Assembly (NCBI GenBank): GCA_963932465.1
Contig: OZ010796.1
Location: 80,113,292-80,177,291, forward strand
From: Maratus speciosus
Lineage: Eukaryota; Arthropoda; Arachnida; Araneae; Salticidae
Length of the DNA: 64,000 nucleotides
Reading direction: 5' to 3'
Below are positions 1 through 9,949 of the stretch, in pieces. The notes beneath the pieces are model-generated. The model worked only from the letters and a program-made list of their open reading frames with translations, was not told the DNA's origin and did no database searches. Positions within the stretch are counted from its first letter, which is position 1. Each line of letters begins with the position of its first letter. A program made the position numbers and the translations under genes.

Positions 1-72
1 AATTGTATATTAAAGAATATATGAATTTTTTTGGAAAACCATAATTTAATGCATCATAAATTAGTTTTTTAG
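1..72 (-). pseudogene. 3' scrap of Penelope-like reverse transcriptase
   Basis: On the minus strand this reads through about 23 codons ending FPKKFIYSLIYN, nearly identical to the last residues of the reverse transcriptase ORF whose stop lies at 38422. Similarity to that gene ends after base 72. The stop codon is not included, because the window begins one codon before it. Confidence 0.75.
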
Positions 73-136
73 CTCACAGGCTATCAAAGCCTGAGAGCTA
101 ATCTGCCCGCCGGTTCTGTATGTATGTATGTATGTA

Positions 137-1177
137 CAGTCGTGGAAAAAAAAGTAAACACCCCCTACTAACTCTTCAACAAATTATCGTAGACAAAAGT
201 TACTGGTACCGGACGATTGGAAATAAAGTCTACTTTTAAATGATGTATATAAAGTTTGCTTAGGGGCCATCTACATATTAAAACAAGCCAAAATCTCATT
301 ATTTTCAATGGCAATACCCAATTTTAACGCGATATTTCAAATCTTTGGTTCAAACTATGCCTAGACATCAAATTTCAAGTCATTTGAATGATAAGTTTTT
401 GAATTATAAACGTTCAAAATTTAGTGCTTCTAATGTTAAATTACATTTTCATATTTTTATTTATATCTCCTGAAATTATGCTCCTAATGTGCTAATTTTT
501 TGTGTAGCAATAATGCTAATGTGCTCAAACATAAATACGCTGAATTTGCAATTTTTATAATTTTATAATATGAATTATGAAATTAATATTCGAAAAAATT
601 ATGAATTGCAACCAACAATTTTTTTGATGAATTTAGATTTATTAGGTCCTGCTTTATGAAAATCCGAAATTTCACATTTTTATTCCAAATAGTTTTCAAA
701 TTATGTTTAAAAAACGGCAAAATGATGGTTTAAGGGGTCGTCTATAATAGAAGTAAAGATATTTTGAAATTTCTTCTGCTGTCCTGTTACCTAACAGGCT
801 TCATAAGGTGCCTTGATCAAGAAGGGTGCTCTCTCTGTGAACAATCGAGTAACGAACTTCAATTTGGATACAGCCCTTAAAATACGCTCGTTTTAAAATA
901 ATTAATTTCTCGGAAACTTATGGCACGAATTGCATAAAAATTTGTTTTTAGGCTAATTGAAGGGTGTAGAGTTCATTTATGCTGTCAGAATTGGGTATTG
1001 CCATTGAAAAAAATGAAGTTATGGTTCGTTTTAATATGTAGATGGCCCCCTAAGTAAATTTTATATACATCATTTAAAAGTAGACTTTATTTCCAATCGT
1101 TCGGTACCAGTAACTTTCTTCTACGATAATTTGTTGAGGAGTTAGTAGGGGGTGTTTACTTTTTTTTTCCACGACTG
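137..1177. mobile_element. Tc1/mariner-type non-autonomous foldback element
   Basis: The left end reads cagtcgtggaaaaaa and the right end is its reverse complement, ttttttccacgactg. Both are directly flanked by TA (135-136 and 1178-1179), the duplication made by Tc1/mariner transposases. The arms stay similar for roughly 180 bases, including the block ccccctactaac. No transposase is visible inside, so the element would depend on an enzyme encoded elsewhere. Confidence 0.75.
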
Positions 1178-1239
1178 TACATACATACATACAGAACCGG
1201 CGAGCACATTAGCTCTCAGGCTTTGATAGCCCTTGAGCT

Positions 1240-1309
1240 AAAAAACTAATTTATGATGCATTAAATAATGGTTTTCCAAAAAAAATCATATATTCTTTAA
1301 TATACAATT
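1240..1309 (+). pseudogene. Inverted second scrap of the same reverse transcriptase 3' end
   Basis: This is the reverse-complement partner of bases 1-72 and encodes the same FPKKFIYSLIYN-like tail on the plus strand (with small changes). Similarity stops at the final asparagine codon, where a TATG microsatellite begins at 1310. The same breakpoint as at window position 1 suggests both scraps were duplicated as part of the palindrome, not inserted independently. Confidence 0.65.
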
Positions 1310-1412
1310 ACATACGTATGTATGTATGTACGTAACGCAATAACTCTTGATAGAAACATCCGATTTGCTTTAAATTTTTTTCTAGGTTCATTCTGATAAG
1401 GCGCGTAGTTTA

Positions 1413-1475
1413 TTTCTCGTAGTTTAATGGCAGAGCATTGAGCGCTATTCCAGGGGTGCAGTTTCGGTTCCCGGC
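1413..1475 (+). repeat. tRNA-like remnant, possible SINE head
   Basis: A box-A-like stretch (tagtttaatgg, 1420-1430) is followed about 30 bases later by a degenerate box-B-like stretch (cagtttcggttccc). The spacing fits a tRNA-derived polymerase III promoter. I could not fold a complete cloverleaf, so a tRNA-derived SINE remnant is more likely than a functional tRNA. Confidence 0.35.
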
Positions 1476-1504
1476 TTGGACATTTTGTCACTCTGTTGGG
1501 TACA

Positions 1505-1619
1505 CGACATTTCGGGCCCTGGCCATTTCAGTCCTTAGACTTTTCGGTGCCTGGCTATTTCGGTCTCCAGCCATTTCTTTCCTTAGACATTTCTGCCCCT
1601 TGCCATTTCGGTGCCCAGT
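1505..1619 (+). repeat. Short tandem repeat, ~21-bp units (gccatttcggtcc-like)
   Basis: About five or six degenerate units of the type gacatttcggtccc / gccatttcagtcct follow one another. A complementary-orientation copy lies at 6392-6456. The two ORFs over this stretch follow the repeat and are not genes. Confidence 0.7.
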
Positions 1620-2120
1620 ACCTTATAACTCGGATTCTAATTGTCGTAGGCCCGCCAAACGCTGTAGGTTCAACATTATTTAGACCTTTTTTTATCACAC
1701 CCCCCCTCCCCAAATTTTATAAAAAGCTGAATATAAGAGTCCGATATATTTAAACTTTTATAACTCGTGATAATGAAATCACAACGAGCTGAAATTTTGT
1801 TTGATTGAACAATGCGACATAATTTTACAGGGAATATTGTCTTTTATTATTATTATTATTTAAGAGACTGGAATTTTTAAGATTTATTATTTATTAGTAG
1901 TATTAGATATTTTATACGCCCTTCGTCCCAAATTATTTGCTACATTTAGGTTGAAAATTTTGTCCCAAATTAGTCTCTACAATTCAAATGGGTGGAGTCA
2001 TAAATAACTTCCCTTCCGATGCAGTTTTGTAGATCGACAGCACTAAAATTATACTACAATGAATATAACGCGGTATACTAGGAGTTAGAAGAAATGTTAA
2101 CTTGAATGTGAAGTAATGGG

Positions 2121-3324
2121 ATGATAATTGTAATTATGAATAATAATATAGAAAATTCCACAAAGAAGGAAGTTAATAATAAAGAGCGCAACGCTACATT
2201 GCAATTTTTACGGCAAAATTTGAAAAATGATAAGTTAAGCCGTGATGCTATAAATGCTGCAACGATTCAATTTAATGTTCATCTTAGTACAATATCCTGT
2301 TTGTGGAAGCAAGCAAAGTCTTTAAAAATAAATGATGATGAAATTTACAATTGAAGTTCACAAAAAATTCGTAAATGCGGACGAAAAAAAAAGAGATTTT
2401 TCTCAGCAATTGAGTAAAATCAAAGATGTCCCAATAAAACGAAGACAATCACTGCGGGGTTTATCATGTGCTGTTAGTGTTCCTAAATCAACATTACACA
2501 CACACACAGGATTCTGGAGGAGGGGAAAGTTTTGAAGCTTATTTCATCCACCATTAAGCCAAGTCTAACAGGAAAAATAAGCTCGACAGAATTTGATTTT
2601 GTTTACAGCATGATCGAAGTAATGAATGCTTTTCGGAAATATTGGATCGTATTCATATCGATGAAAATTGGTTTTATATTACGAAAACCAGTAATTCTTT
2701 TTACAGCACCCTAGATGAAACTGAATGTTTGAGACAAAGTAAAAGCAAAAGTTTATTACCAAAGTCATGTTTATTCAGCGGTGGCAAGACCAAGATGGGG
2801 TTCGAATAGAAACGAAATGTTTAATGGAAAAATTGGAATATGGCCTTTTGATTATTCAGAAAATGCAAAAAAAAAAAAAAAAACTAAAAAAATCGTGCAA
2901 AAGGAATTGCTGTGCCAAAAGTTGTAGAAATTGTTAACAAAAAAGAGACCCGAAAAATGATTATAGAAAAAGTTTTGCCGGCTATACGTGAAAAGTTTCT
3001 AAATAGTGAAAAATCGAGTCCTATATACATACCACAAGACAATGCCAAGCGTCATTTGGCAGTGGATGCTCCCAGTATCACAGAAGAATGTTTAAAAGAT
3101 GGATGGAATTTGTAACTACAATGTCAACCTCCAAATAGTCCGGATTTAAATGTACTTGATCTCGGGGTTTTTAACGCAATACAGTCATTGAAACATCAGA
3201 TGCTCACAAAGAATATTGATAACTTAATTGATGCTCTTGAAGTCGCTTTTGAAAATATAGATGTAGAAAAGCTTGACAATGTATTTTTAACTTTACAAAC
3301 ATGTATGAAAAACATTATGATGTA
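2121..3324 (+). pseudogene. Mariner-like transposase, broken by frameshifts and stops
   Basis: Translated pieces in successive frames follow the order of a DD39D mariner transposase. An N-terminal helix-turn-helix part is followed by KDVPIKRRQSLRGL and VPKSTLH, then the first catalytic aspartate in RIHIDENWFYITK (about 2648-2690). Next come EKVLPAIREKF, the second aspartate in IPQDNAKRH (about 3031-3057), and CQPPNSPDLNVLDLG with the third acidic position. The gene ends at a TAA at 3322. At least three frame changes, an in-frame TAA just before the CQPPNSPD block and an A15 tract near 2870 show that it cannot make a full protein. The start is uncertain (ATG at 2121 or 2136). Confidence 0.88.
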
Positions 3325-3562
3325 AGGCGGAGGCAACTCGTACAAAGTAACCCATCCTAATAAGGAAAAACTTCGTGGTCGCTGAAGACCGCGAAACCGA
3401 ACAGGTAATAGCGAAGTTATAATGTGCAAGAAATTCCTTAAATTTCGATTAAAATTGTTTTATTTGCGATTAAAATTATCACAACTTGGTATTTACATTC
3501 TCATTTTTTACTTTCCAAAAATGAAGCACTTATTTTCGGACTAATTTTTCGAAGCAAATTTA

Positions 3563-3740
3563 CAGGGTCCGCACGCTATTAAGCCACGCCCCATTTTGTA
3601 AAGACTCTGCCACTAGTATACCATAAAGATCATTTTCTTCCTAATGAGTTCACTATTCATAGCTAGAAGATTGTTTTATGCGATTACTGGTGGAAGAATC
3701 CTTACAAAATGGGCCGTGGCTTAAGAGCGTGCGAAGCCTG
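3563..3740. mobile_element. 178-bp inverted-repeat mini-element (hAT-like ends)
   Basis: The left end (cagggtccgcacgct...) and the complemented right end (caggcttcgcacgct...) match over about 39 bases, both running into ttaagccacg and ccattttgtaa. The flanking 8-mers do not match well, so the TSD is not established and the superfamily call rests only on the CAGG start. It lies inside the mariner-like transposon, after the transposase. Confidence 0.7.
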
Positions 3741-3817
3741 GATTTTTTTAACTAATTTGGGTGCTTTTTTCAGGAGATACGGATGGTAAGTAAATGTTGT
3801 TGATTGATAGCATAGCA

Positions 3818-4821
3818 CAGGGATGGCGAACATATGGCACACGTGCCGAACTCGGCATGTAAGAAAACTTCTCTGGCACGCTAAAAAACGTATAGATTAT
3901 ATTCAGTTTATGGAGAACAATTATTATACATATTTTTCTTTTACAAAAAGTATAGTTTTGTGTAACAGGTATATAATTTACTCTAAAATAATCCGTTACT
4001 TTTGAATGAATTAACACTAAAACGCCCGGAAGGAGTCGATCCGACTCCGACCGTATGATTAAATGTCAACTGAAACTAGAAATTCTTTCATAAAATAAGT
4101 TCAATTTAAACCACGCAGATTTACGTTAAATAAATCAGTCAAATAATTTTAGATAAAAATTCTGGTGTCAAATATTTTTATGAAACTTGAGTAAAATTTC
4201 CGGGCGTTCTAGTGTTAAGATATTATATATTTTGATAAAAGCGCCCTAGAGCGCCATTTTCTCGTGAAACCATTCAACATGTAGTGTTTTCCAAATCATT
4301 TTGCTTCTCTATCAAATTTCAAAAGTTTTATTTATTTTTTTTTTAATGGGATTTTAAGAGCTAGTTTGCATGGTAATATACAACTGACACGTTTTTCTAC
4401 TTCAGATTAGGTTTTATTTTATTTAGATTTATTGTTTTTATTCTATTTTAGGTTTTATTCTATTTAGGTTTTAATTTTGAAAATTGAATTTTAACTATTA
4501 GTGTAAATAATTATGTGCCTATTGAACCTGCGAAACCTGCCTGAAAAGCTAAAAATGATCCGATTCGAAGTATACAATAAACTCATTTATAGATTAATAA
4601 TAAGGAATTCGATGCGACATGGCTATATTATTGAATAAGTACAGCATAATAAATAAGCTAAAGATCGAATTTAGCATAAGTTTAAAATATTTAAGTAAAA
4701 ATTCTATAAGAATTAATAATTGGATTTTATCTAAGTTAAAATATTTTGGCACGTTAGAATGTTGGTACATAATAATTTTTAAATTTTTGGCACGCATACT
4801 CAAAAAGGTTCGCAATCCTTG
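3818..4821. mobile_element. Non-autonomous hAT-type element with 8-bp TSD
   Basis: The left terminus is cagggatggcgaac; the complemented right terminus is caaggattgcgaac. Both are bounded by the identical 8-base duplication gcatagca (3810-3817 and 4822-4829), the hallmark of hAT insertion. Inside, ggcacg-type motifs recur near both ends. No transposase ORF is present. A TTAA-flanked mini-element (4015-4214) has inserted into it, and it is itself inserted in a mariner-like transposon. Confidence 0.88.
4015..4214. mobile_element. piggyBac-type MITE with TTAA duplication
   Basis: The ends are cactaaaacgcccgga and tccgggcgttctagtg, inverted copies with one mismatch, directly flanked by TTAA at 4011-4014 and 4215-4218. 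TTAA duplication is typical of piggyBac transposases. At 200 bp it has no coding capacity. It is the innermost of three nested insertions. Confidence 0.85.
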
Positions 4822-4948
4822 GCATAGCACCATGAAAACTCTAAAAAATGTTCAAACCAAATCATAAAATCTTCAATATCAAAAATCAGTACAAAAATAA
4901 TCAAATGTAGCAACTAATTCGGGACTGAAGGATTATGTTTATAGTATA

Positions 4949-5060
4949 TACTCCCTCTGTCCCAAATTAGTTGCTTATAGTAAAAATTAAGCAAAGTAGT
5001 GCCAAATTAGTTGCTTATTAGTTGCTATTACTTGCTTATTTAGTCTCCAAATTAGTAGTT
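4949..5060 (+). mobile_element. Fragment of a second mariner-like left end
   Basis: Immediately beyond the first mariner-like element, tactccctctgtccc followed by aaattagttgctta repeats the left-TIR type, and caaattagttgcttat then recurs within the next 100 bases. I found no matching right end in the following AT-rich sequence, so this looks like a truncated neighbour of the same family. Confidence 0.55.
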
Positions 5061-6391
5061 ATGGCAGATTAAACATAAATATTTTTTTTTTTTGTTGATT
5101 TCATACATTTTTTTTTAGAACCTTTAAATTATCATTAATTGAATAGTAAAAGAAAACTGTGCTTAATTTTTTTCTTCCAATTAGGTTAATGATAAATGTC
5201 TTCAATAATTCAATTAGACTCTTATAAGCTATTATATGTAAACATATTTTCAAATCACCCCTCTACATCCTCTCCTTTAATTTATAAAAAATGAAATATA
5301 CTTATTAAAGAACAAATATTTAATGTTTCTTAAATATTAATATTTAATATAATATATTATATTATTATATCTTATATATTAATATTTAATGTTTCTATTT
5401 TTATAATACAAAGTTGCATCTTATAAATTTGTTTTTATAAGTTACTTTACCATTATAAACGTTGGGAAAACATTAGTGATTTGGTAATTAGGCGTGCTGT
5501 GAAAAATATTTTGTTTTCAGAAATCCCCCCCCCCCCCACACACACACCACCACCACCACCATCACTACGATCATCACTTTTTTTTAAAAAATAATTGCTG
5601 CTTGCATTTTTTTAACAGTCTTCCCACCGCTTGAAGACGATTTTTGAGAGCAAATTTTATTGAAACTGGGCCTATTTCTTTGTAATAAGATGATTTATTT
5701 TTAATTTTACGTAATAGTGTAACTATTATTTTAAATAATTTTATTTTCATTTTTTAATTGATAAAACTAAGCTTTATTGTATTTGTCGTTTATTTTTTTT
5801 TAAATTAATTAATAGCAATTATTCATCACTTAAGCTTTTGTTCAAAATACAAAAATAAAACTTTTTTTTTTTTTTTTAAATCAGTCAAAAACATAAAGTT
5901 TAAGTAATTATTTATTAATAATAATGCAACACTGTACAAATACATAAAAATAATTTTTAAGTATTAGGTGACATTATTTTCCAGATGCAGATTTTAATTT
6001 TTTTAAGCACAGTTATCGTTTACAATTCCTAAAAAGCAAGATATTATTAATTAACTATATTTAAAGAGCAAGAAAATAATATAAACTAACTAATAAATAA
6101 ATAAACAACATACTTATCGTCAGAATCCTTATCATTTTTATACACCCTAATGAAGTTAATAGTATTATAGTAACCGAAATTAAAAAAAAATATATATATT
6201 TCATTTACCCTATAATAACTATTATATAGTTCATGCAATAGTTTTTAAACAAGTAGTTGATAAATTAGTTTTATAAACAATTAATAATTGAAATATTTTT
6301 GTTGATATTAATAAATACATTTAATAAAAACAATTTGATCTTTGAGAATTTTTTTATTTAACAATATAACTGTTTCCAACAACAACTGCAA
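5061..6391. other. AT-rich stretch with no gene seen
   Basis: This interval holds only homopolymer tracts (T and A runs, a C14 run near 5525 followed by CA and CAC repeats) and very AT-rich sequence. ORFs are short and unconvincing. No inverted repeat or coding remnant was recognised. Confidence 0.6.
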
Positions 6392-6456
6392 GAGACCGAA
6401 ATGGCAAGGGGCTGAAATGGCTAGGGACCGAAACGCCAGGACCGAAATGTCCTGCT
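6392..6456 (-). repeat. Inverted-orientation copy of the ~21-bp tandem repeat
   Basis: Units such as accgaaatggcaagggg and accgaaatgtcctg are the reverse complement of the array at 1505-1619. The two arrays face each other across 4.8 kb that includes the mariner-like element, as the arms of a larger foldback might. Confidence 0.65.
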
Positions 6457-6614
6457 TCCCACTCTGTTGGTTTGCGTTTAGTTAGCAATGTGGAAAAATT
6501 GCACGCATTTAATATATATGTAGCCGGTGCAAATTTTTCAGCATTGCAGAAAATAACAAAACCCCTAAATTTCGTTCGGGAAGTATTTTCTTGAAATGGT
6601 TAAACCCATATTAA

Positions 6615-7057
6615 GGGGGCTGGTCACTCATCTTCAGAATTCTCCTCCGTAATGTTAAGTCTATGAACTAATGATGCATTCGCATATTTAAAACATCTTC
6701 TCGGTAAATTCATATTTTTAACTTCTTTTTTCTGTGTACTCTTCTTAAAGGATGTCTCTTTTTTCCTTAGTTTCGAAAATATTTTTTAAATCTATGCTGA
6801 ATTTAATATTTTATGCGTTAAAAGCGGGCGAGCTGTGAGTAAGATTTTAACACTTCCTATAAAATTAAGTCTATACTTTAGAAATATTTTGTGAACTAAG
6901 AAAAAAAAGAGACGTCTTGTTGGAAGTGTTGTACACAAAAAATAGAAGTTAAAAATATTAATTTTCCGAGGAGATATTTTAAATATACGAATGCATCCAA
7001 TGCCCATAGACTTTACATTAGTGAGGGGAAATCGGAAGCTGTGAGTGACCAGCCCCC
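6615..7057. mobile_element. Palindromic MITE with TTAA ends
   Basis: The element reads TTAA-gggggctggtcactca ... tgagtgaccagccccc-TTAA (TTAA at 6611-6614 and 7058-7061). The whole 443 bases fold back on themselves with arms of about 200 bases; blocks such as aaaaaagagac, agtctat and aggaagtgtt recur as complements. The TTAA flanks suggest piggyBac-type mobilisation, although TTAA could also be part of the TIR. A half copy lies at 14573-14802. Confidence 0.82.
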
Positions 7058-7061
7058 TTAA

Positions 7062-7740
7062 GTGGTTATTTTTTTATTTTCTTGTATTTTGAAAAGTCGA
7101 CCCGATCCGAGCTTGGAAAGATGGGGAAAAACATGTTTTGAAAAGGATTTTTTCATAAGGTTAATACTCATATATTTTTAACGAATTGTGCCATTAGAAA
7201 GATAAAAGTATGATACTTTGTTGGGTATTTTATATTCAGTATTTTGACCTGTTTAGCTGATGAAGGCTTCGAATCTTCTGTGCTAGTGATATTCCAGTAC
7301 GGGCGCTGCGTGCCATTTTGAAAAAATATTACCTTTTTGATGAGTGTCCATTTTGATTTGTCATTAATCAGGGATGCCACGTTTCAGGGAATTTTCCAGT
7401 CGAAATACCAGTATTTTTTTAGAGAACTATATCTAGATTAAACTTACAAAATTTCGCCTTATTTAAAGAGACATTCTCTGTAAGAAAGTACTGGTGCCGA
7501 AGAATTTCCTGTTCTGTAAATTCCCTGAAGGGTGGAAACCCTGTTAATATCGCAGCTAATTATCAAAATATCTGAGTATTAGGTGCATTCGGACAAGCCT
7601 TGAAACTATCCCCATCCCCATTTTCAGATCTCTACCTGCAGTATATTTCCCTAGCCATCGCGCACAGACAAACGTAATACTTTATTACTATAGATTAATA
7701 TTGCCTACTTTTTTATTTACTTACTAGCTGACCCGTGCAG
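7062..7740 (+). repeat. Dispersed repeat, copy 1
   Basis: This stretch resembles 28710-29170 in the same orientation: gaaagataaaa with gatac/gataata, then gtgccatt/atgccactt, aaaatcggagcat-type sequence and the closing tagccat followed by cgcgcac or cccgggcac. Divergence is high. The copy is interrupted by a 175-bp insertion (7369-7543). It ends next to ctagctgacccgtgcagcgt (7724-7743), a phrase I associate with widespread invertebrate repeats. The small ORF from 7743 is not convincing. Confidence 0.55.
7369..7543. mobile_element. 175-bp MITE with 5-bp duplication
   Basis: The left end cagggatgccacgtttcagg and the complemented right end cagggtttccacccttcagg are inverted copies, each continuing into gaattt. 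The flanks repeat ttaat (7364-7368 and 7544-7548). The sequence is absent from the related repeat copy at 28.7-29.2 kb, which supports it being an insertion. The superfamily is uncertain. Confidence 0.72.
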
Positions 7741-8012
7741 CGTTGCCCAGGGTCCGTTATAATAACCTTAATCAAAACTCAAGTTTGCGTGATTTTATGT
7801 CTTATGAAAAACTTTTAAATGAACCTAGTTTCGGGGGCCCCATTGCTTTCCGCAGCGTCCAGTGTGTTCCTAATAAACCAGTTTCCGAACGAAACTGGGA
7901 CCTGCTTCCGCGCTACCTAAAGCAGCATGCACCGGAAGTGCTTCGCACGTACCGGACACGATAAAAAACTAACCCGGATATTCTCCGTCAACCTGAACCG
8001 CGAGTTACGCGC

Positions 8013-8371
8013 TTAAGGCTCCGCTACACTGAAACTCCCTGATCGCGAAATTCCATGTTAGCCTATGGGAAAACTTTCAAGTGCGATTACTCATTACCTA
8101 ATATAATTATTAAAATACCGTTTTTACCATCAGAACGTAGACGTCAGATGCCGATGATGTGCGTTTTTAAAAATTGTCTACATACATTTTAAGTATTTTT
8201 AAGAAGGTGATAGAATTTAATCAAAAGGAAATTTCAAAGTTTATAGGAATTTTTCATGTACTTAGAATTTACGGAGATGATTTTTAATAAAGCACATTTT
8301 AGGCATCTGACGTCTACTTTCTGATGCTGAAAACGGTATTTTAATAATTATATTAGGTAATGAGTCATCGC
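8013..8371. mobile_element. TTAA-flanked palindromic MITE, left part (split)
   Basis: TTAAggctccgctacact opens a foldback whose other end, agtgcagcggagccTTAA, now lies at 18768-18771. The internal arms pair (for example ataattattaaaataccgtt with aacggtattttaataattat). A 10.3-kb segment has inserted into one arm at gtcatcgc. Without it and its duplication the MITE would be about 0.42 kb. Confidence 0.82.
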
Positions 8372-9179
8372 CAGGGTCGTACTGGCCCACCGGGCAACGC
8401 GGCAAATGCCCGGTGCGCCCATCGCCACTTTTTTCTTTTTTCTTTTAAGCACGCATTTTGAAAAGCATAAAATTTTCAAAGATTTTCATTTTGAAAATTA
8501 AAAAGTAATGCTTTTAATTTGTTAAAGTATAGCATAAGCAAATTATGTGTGATCAAAGACAATTAGATAACCCGATTTCCAGGTAACATAAGCTATCGAC
8601 AATCATATATGCTATTGTTACACATGGTATCCTGAACCAGACTTTGTTTCAAAGCCTGTACTAATGATAATTTCTAAGAAAAATAATATTAAGTACTCGT
8701 TTACTTAGATATACGCCTAAAAATGTTCTGCTCTAAGAATGCTTCTAATGAGTGTCTAATAAGTCTGCGTCTAATACGTTTGCATATTTTCTGCGTCTAA
8801 GTATTTAGCGCCCCTGGTGTTGCCAGGTATTTTTGTATTTCTGCCTTTTGTGCAAGTATAAACGACGAAACACTGTATAAGAAACAGATTCTCATTGTAA
8901 AGGGATTCATTAACAGAGACTTTGATAGTCATGGCCCCCTGGTCCAGATATTATTCAGTATCCCGAAGAAAAGTAACTTCCACATAAATTAATATTTGTA
9001 TTAATGACGTATTTAGTATATTTTTTGTCAAATATTTAGCGCCCTTGGTGGCTGCCCGGTAGTTTGATATTTCTGCTTTTTGTAAAAGTACAAAAGACAA
9101 CAACAACAAAAAAAAAAAGAAAAAAAAGAAAAGAATGCCAATTTAAGACAGGACATTTTCATTTCAATTTCATTTGGTC

Positions 9180-9949
9180 CCATTGTCAGAGGCGGCTTTG
9201 TTAATCACGGAGCCCTTGGTCAGATTTTCTTTAAGCGTTTCTGCAAAAATAACTTTAAAAAACTAACATCGTGTTTTTGTAATCAAGTCGCCCTTGGTCA
9301 GATTTTTTCAAGCGTTTCTGTAAAAATAACTTTCAAAAAACTATTATCCTGCTTTTGTAATCATGGCGCCCTTGGTCAGATTTTTTTTCAGGGTCTCTGT
9401 AAAAATAACATTCAAAAACTAATATCGAGCTTTTGTAGTCATGGAGCTCTTGGTCAGATTTTTTCAGCGCCTCTGTAAAAAAAACTTTCAAAAACTTAAT
9501 ATCGTGTTTTTTAATCACTTAGTCAGATTTTTTTTTCAGCGCCTCTGGAAAAACGCCTTTCAAAAAACTATCATCGTGTTTATCTAATCAAGGTGCCCTT
9601 GGTCAGATTTTTTTCAAGCGTTTCTGTAAAAATAAATTTCAAAAAACTATATTGTATTTTTGTAATCATAGCGCCCCTGGTCAGATTTTTTTCAGCGCCT
9701 CTATAAAAATGCTTTTCAAAAAACTATTATCGTGTTTTCTAATCATGGCGCCATTGGAGATATTTTTTTCAGCGCCTCTGTAAAAATAAATTTCAAGAAC
9801 TATATCGTGTTTTTATAATCATGGCGCCCTTGGTCAGAATTTTTCGGCGCCTCTGTAAAAATAAGTTTAAAAAATAACTAATATCGTGCTTTTGCAATCA
9901 TGGCGCCCTTGGTCACATTTTTTTCAATGCCTCTGTAAAAATGCCTTTC
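9180..9949 (+). repeat. ~78-bp tandem array, first block
   Basis: About ten degenerate units carry gcgcccttggtcag, then T-rich sequence, agcgcctctgtaaaaata, ctttcaaaaaacta and atcgtgtttttgtaatcatg. The unit marker ccttggtcag recurs every 77-81 bases. The block stops at atgcctttc, where an unrelated 2.5-kb segment begins, and resumes at 12446. The ORFs across it are by-products of the repeat. Confidence 0.9.

Larger units (their letters stand above)
1..1309. repeat. Large palindromic (foldback) repeat
   Basis: The first ~330 bases recur as an imperfect reverse complement at about 980-1309. The symmetry runs through four layers: a 70-base reverse-transcriptase scrap, a unit containing cagaaccggc and its complement, a TATG microsatellite, and a TA-flanked mariner-type TIR. 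The middle (about 330-970) is not symmetric. The palindrome may extend left of the window, because its outermost base is position 1. It encodes no protein. Confidence 0.85.
1917..4933 (+). mobile_element. Mariner-like DNA transposon (DD39D-type), decayed
   Basis: The left TIR begins cgcccttcgtcccaaatta. The right end, read in complement from 4933, begins atccttcagtcccgaatta. The two match over about 30 bases, including gtagcaa near the inner edge, and TA dinucleotides flank both ends (1915-1916, 4934-4935). The ctccctccgtccc-like TIR is the type known from DD39D mariner elements and Stowaway MITEs. The element contains a broken transposase (2121-3324), a small inverted-repeat element (3563-3740) and a hAT-type insertion (3818-4821). 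Confidence 0.85.

Noticed and set aside
7743..7964. 73-residue ORF in a GC-richer patch
   Set aside because: Starts within a widespread repeat phrase (gctgacccgtgcagcgt) and has no domain. The higher GC explains the open frame.
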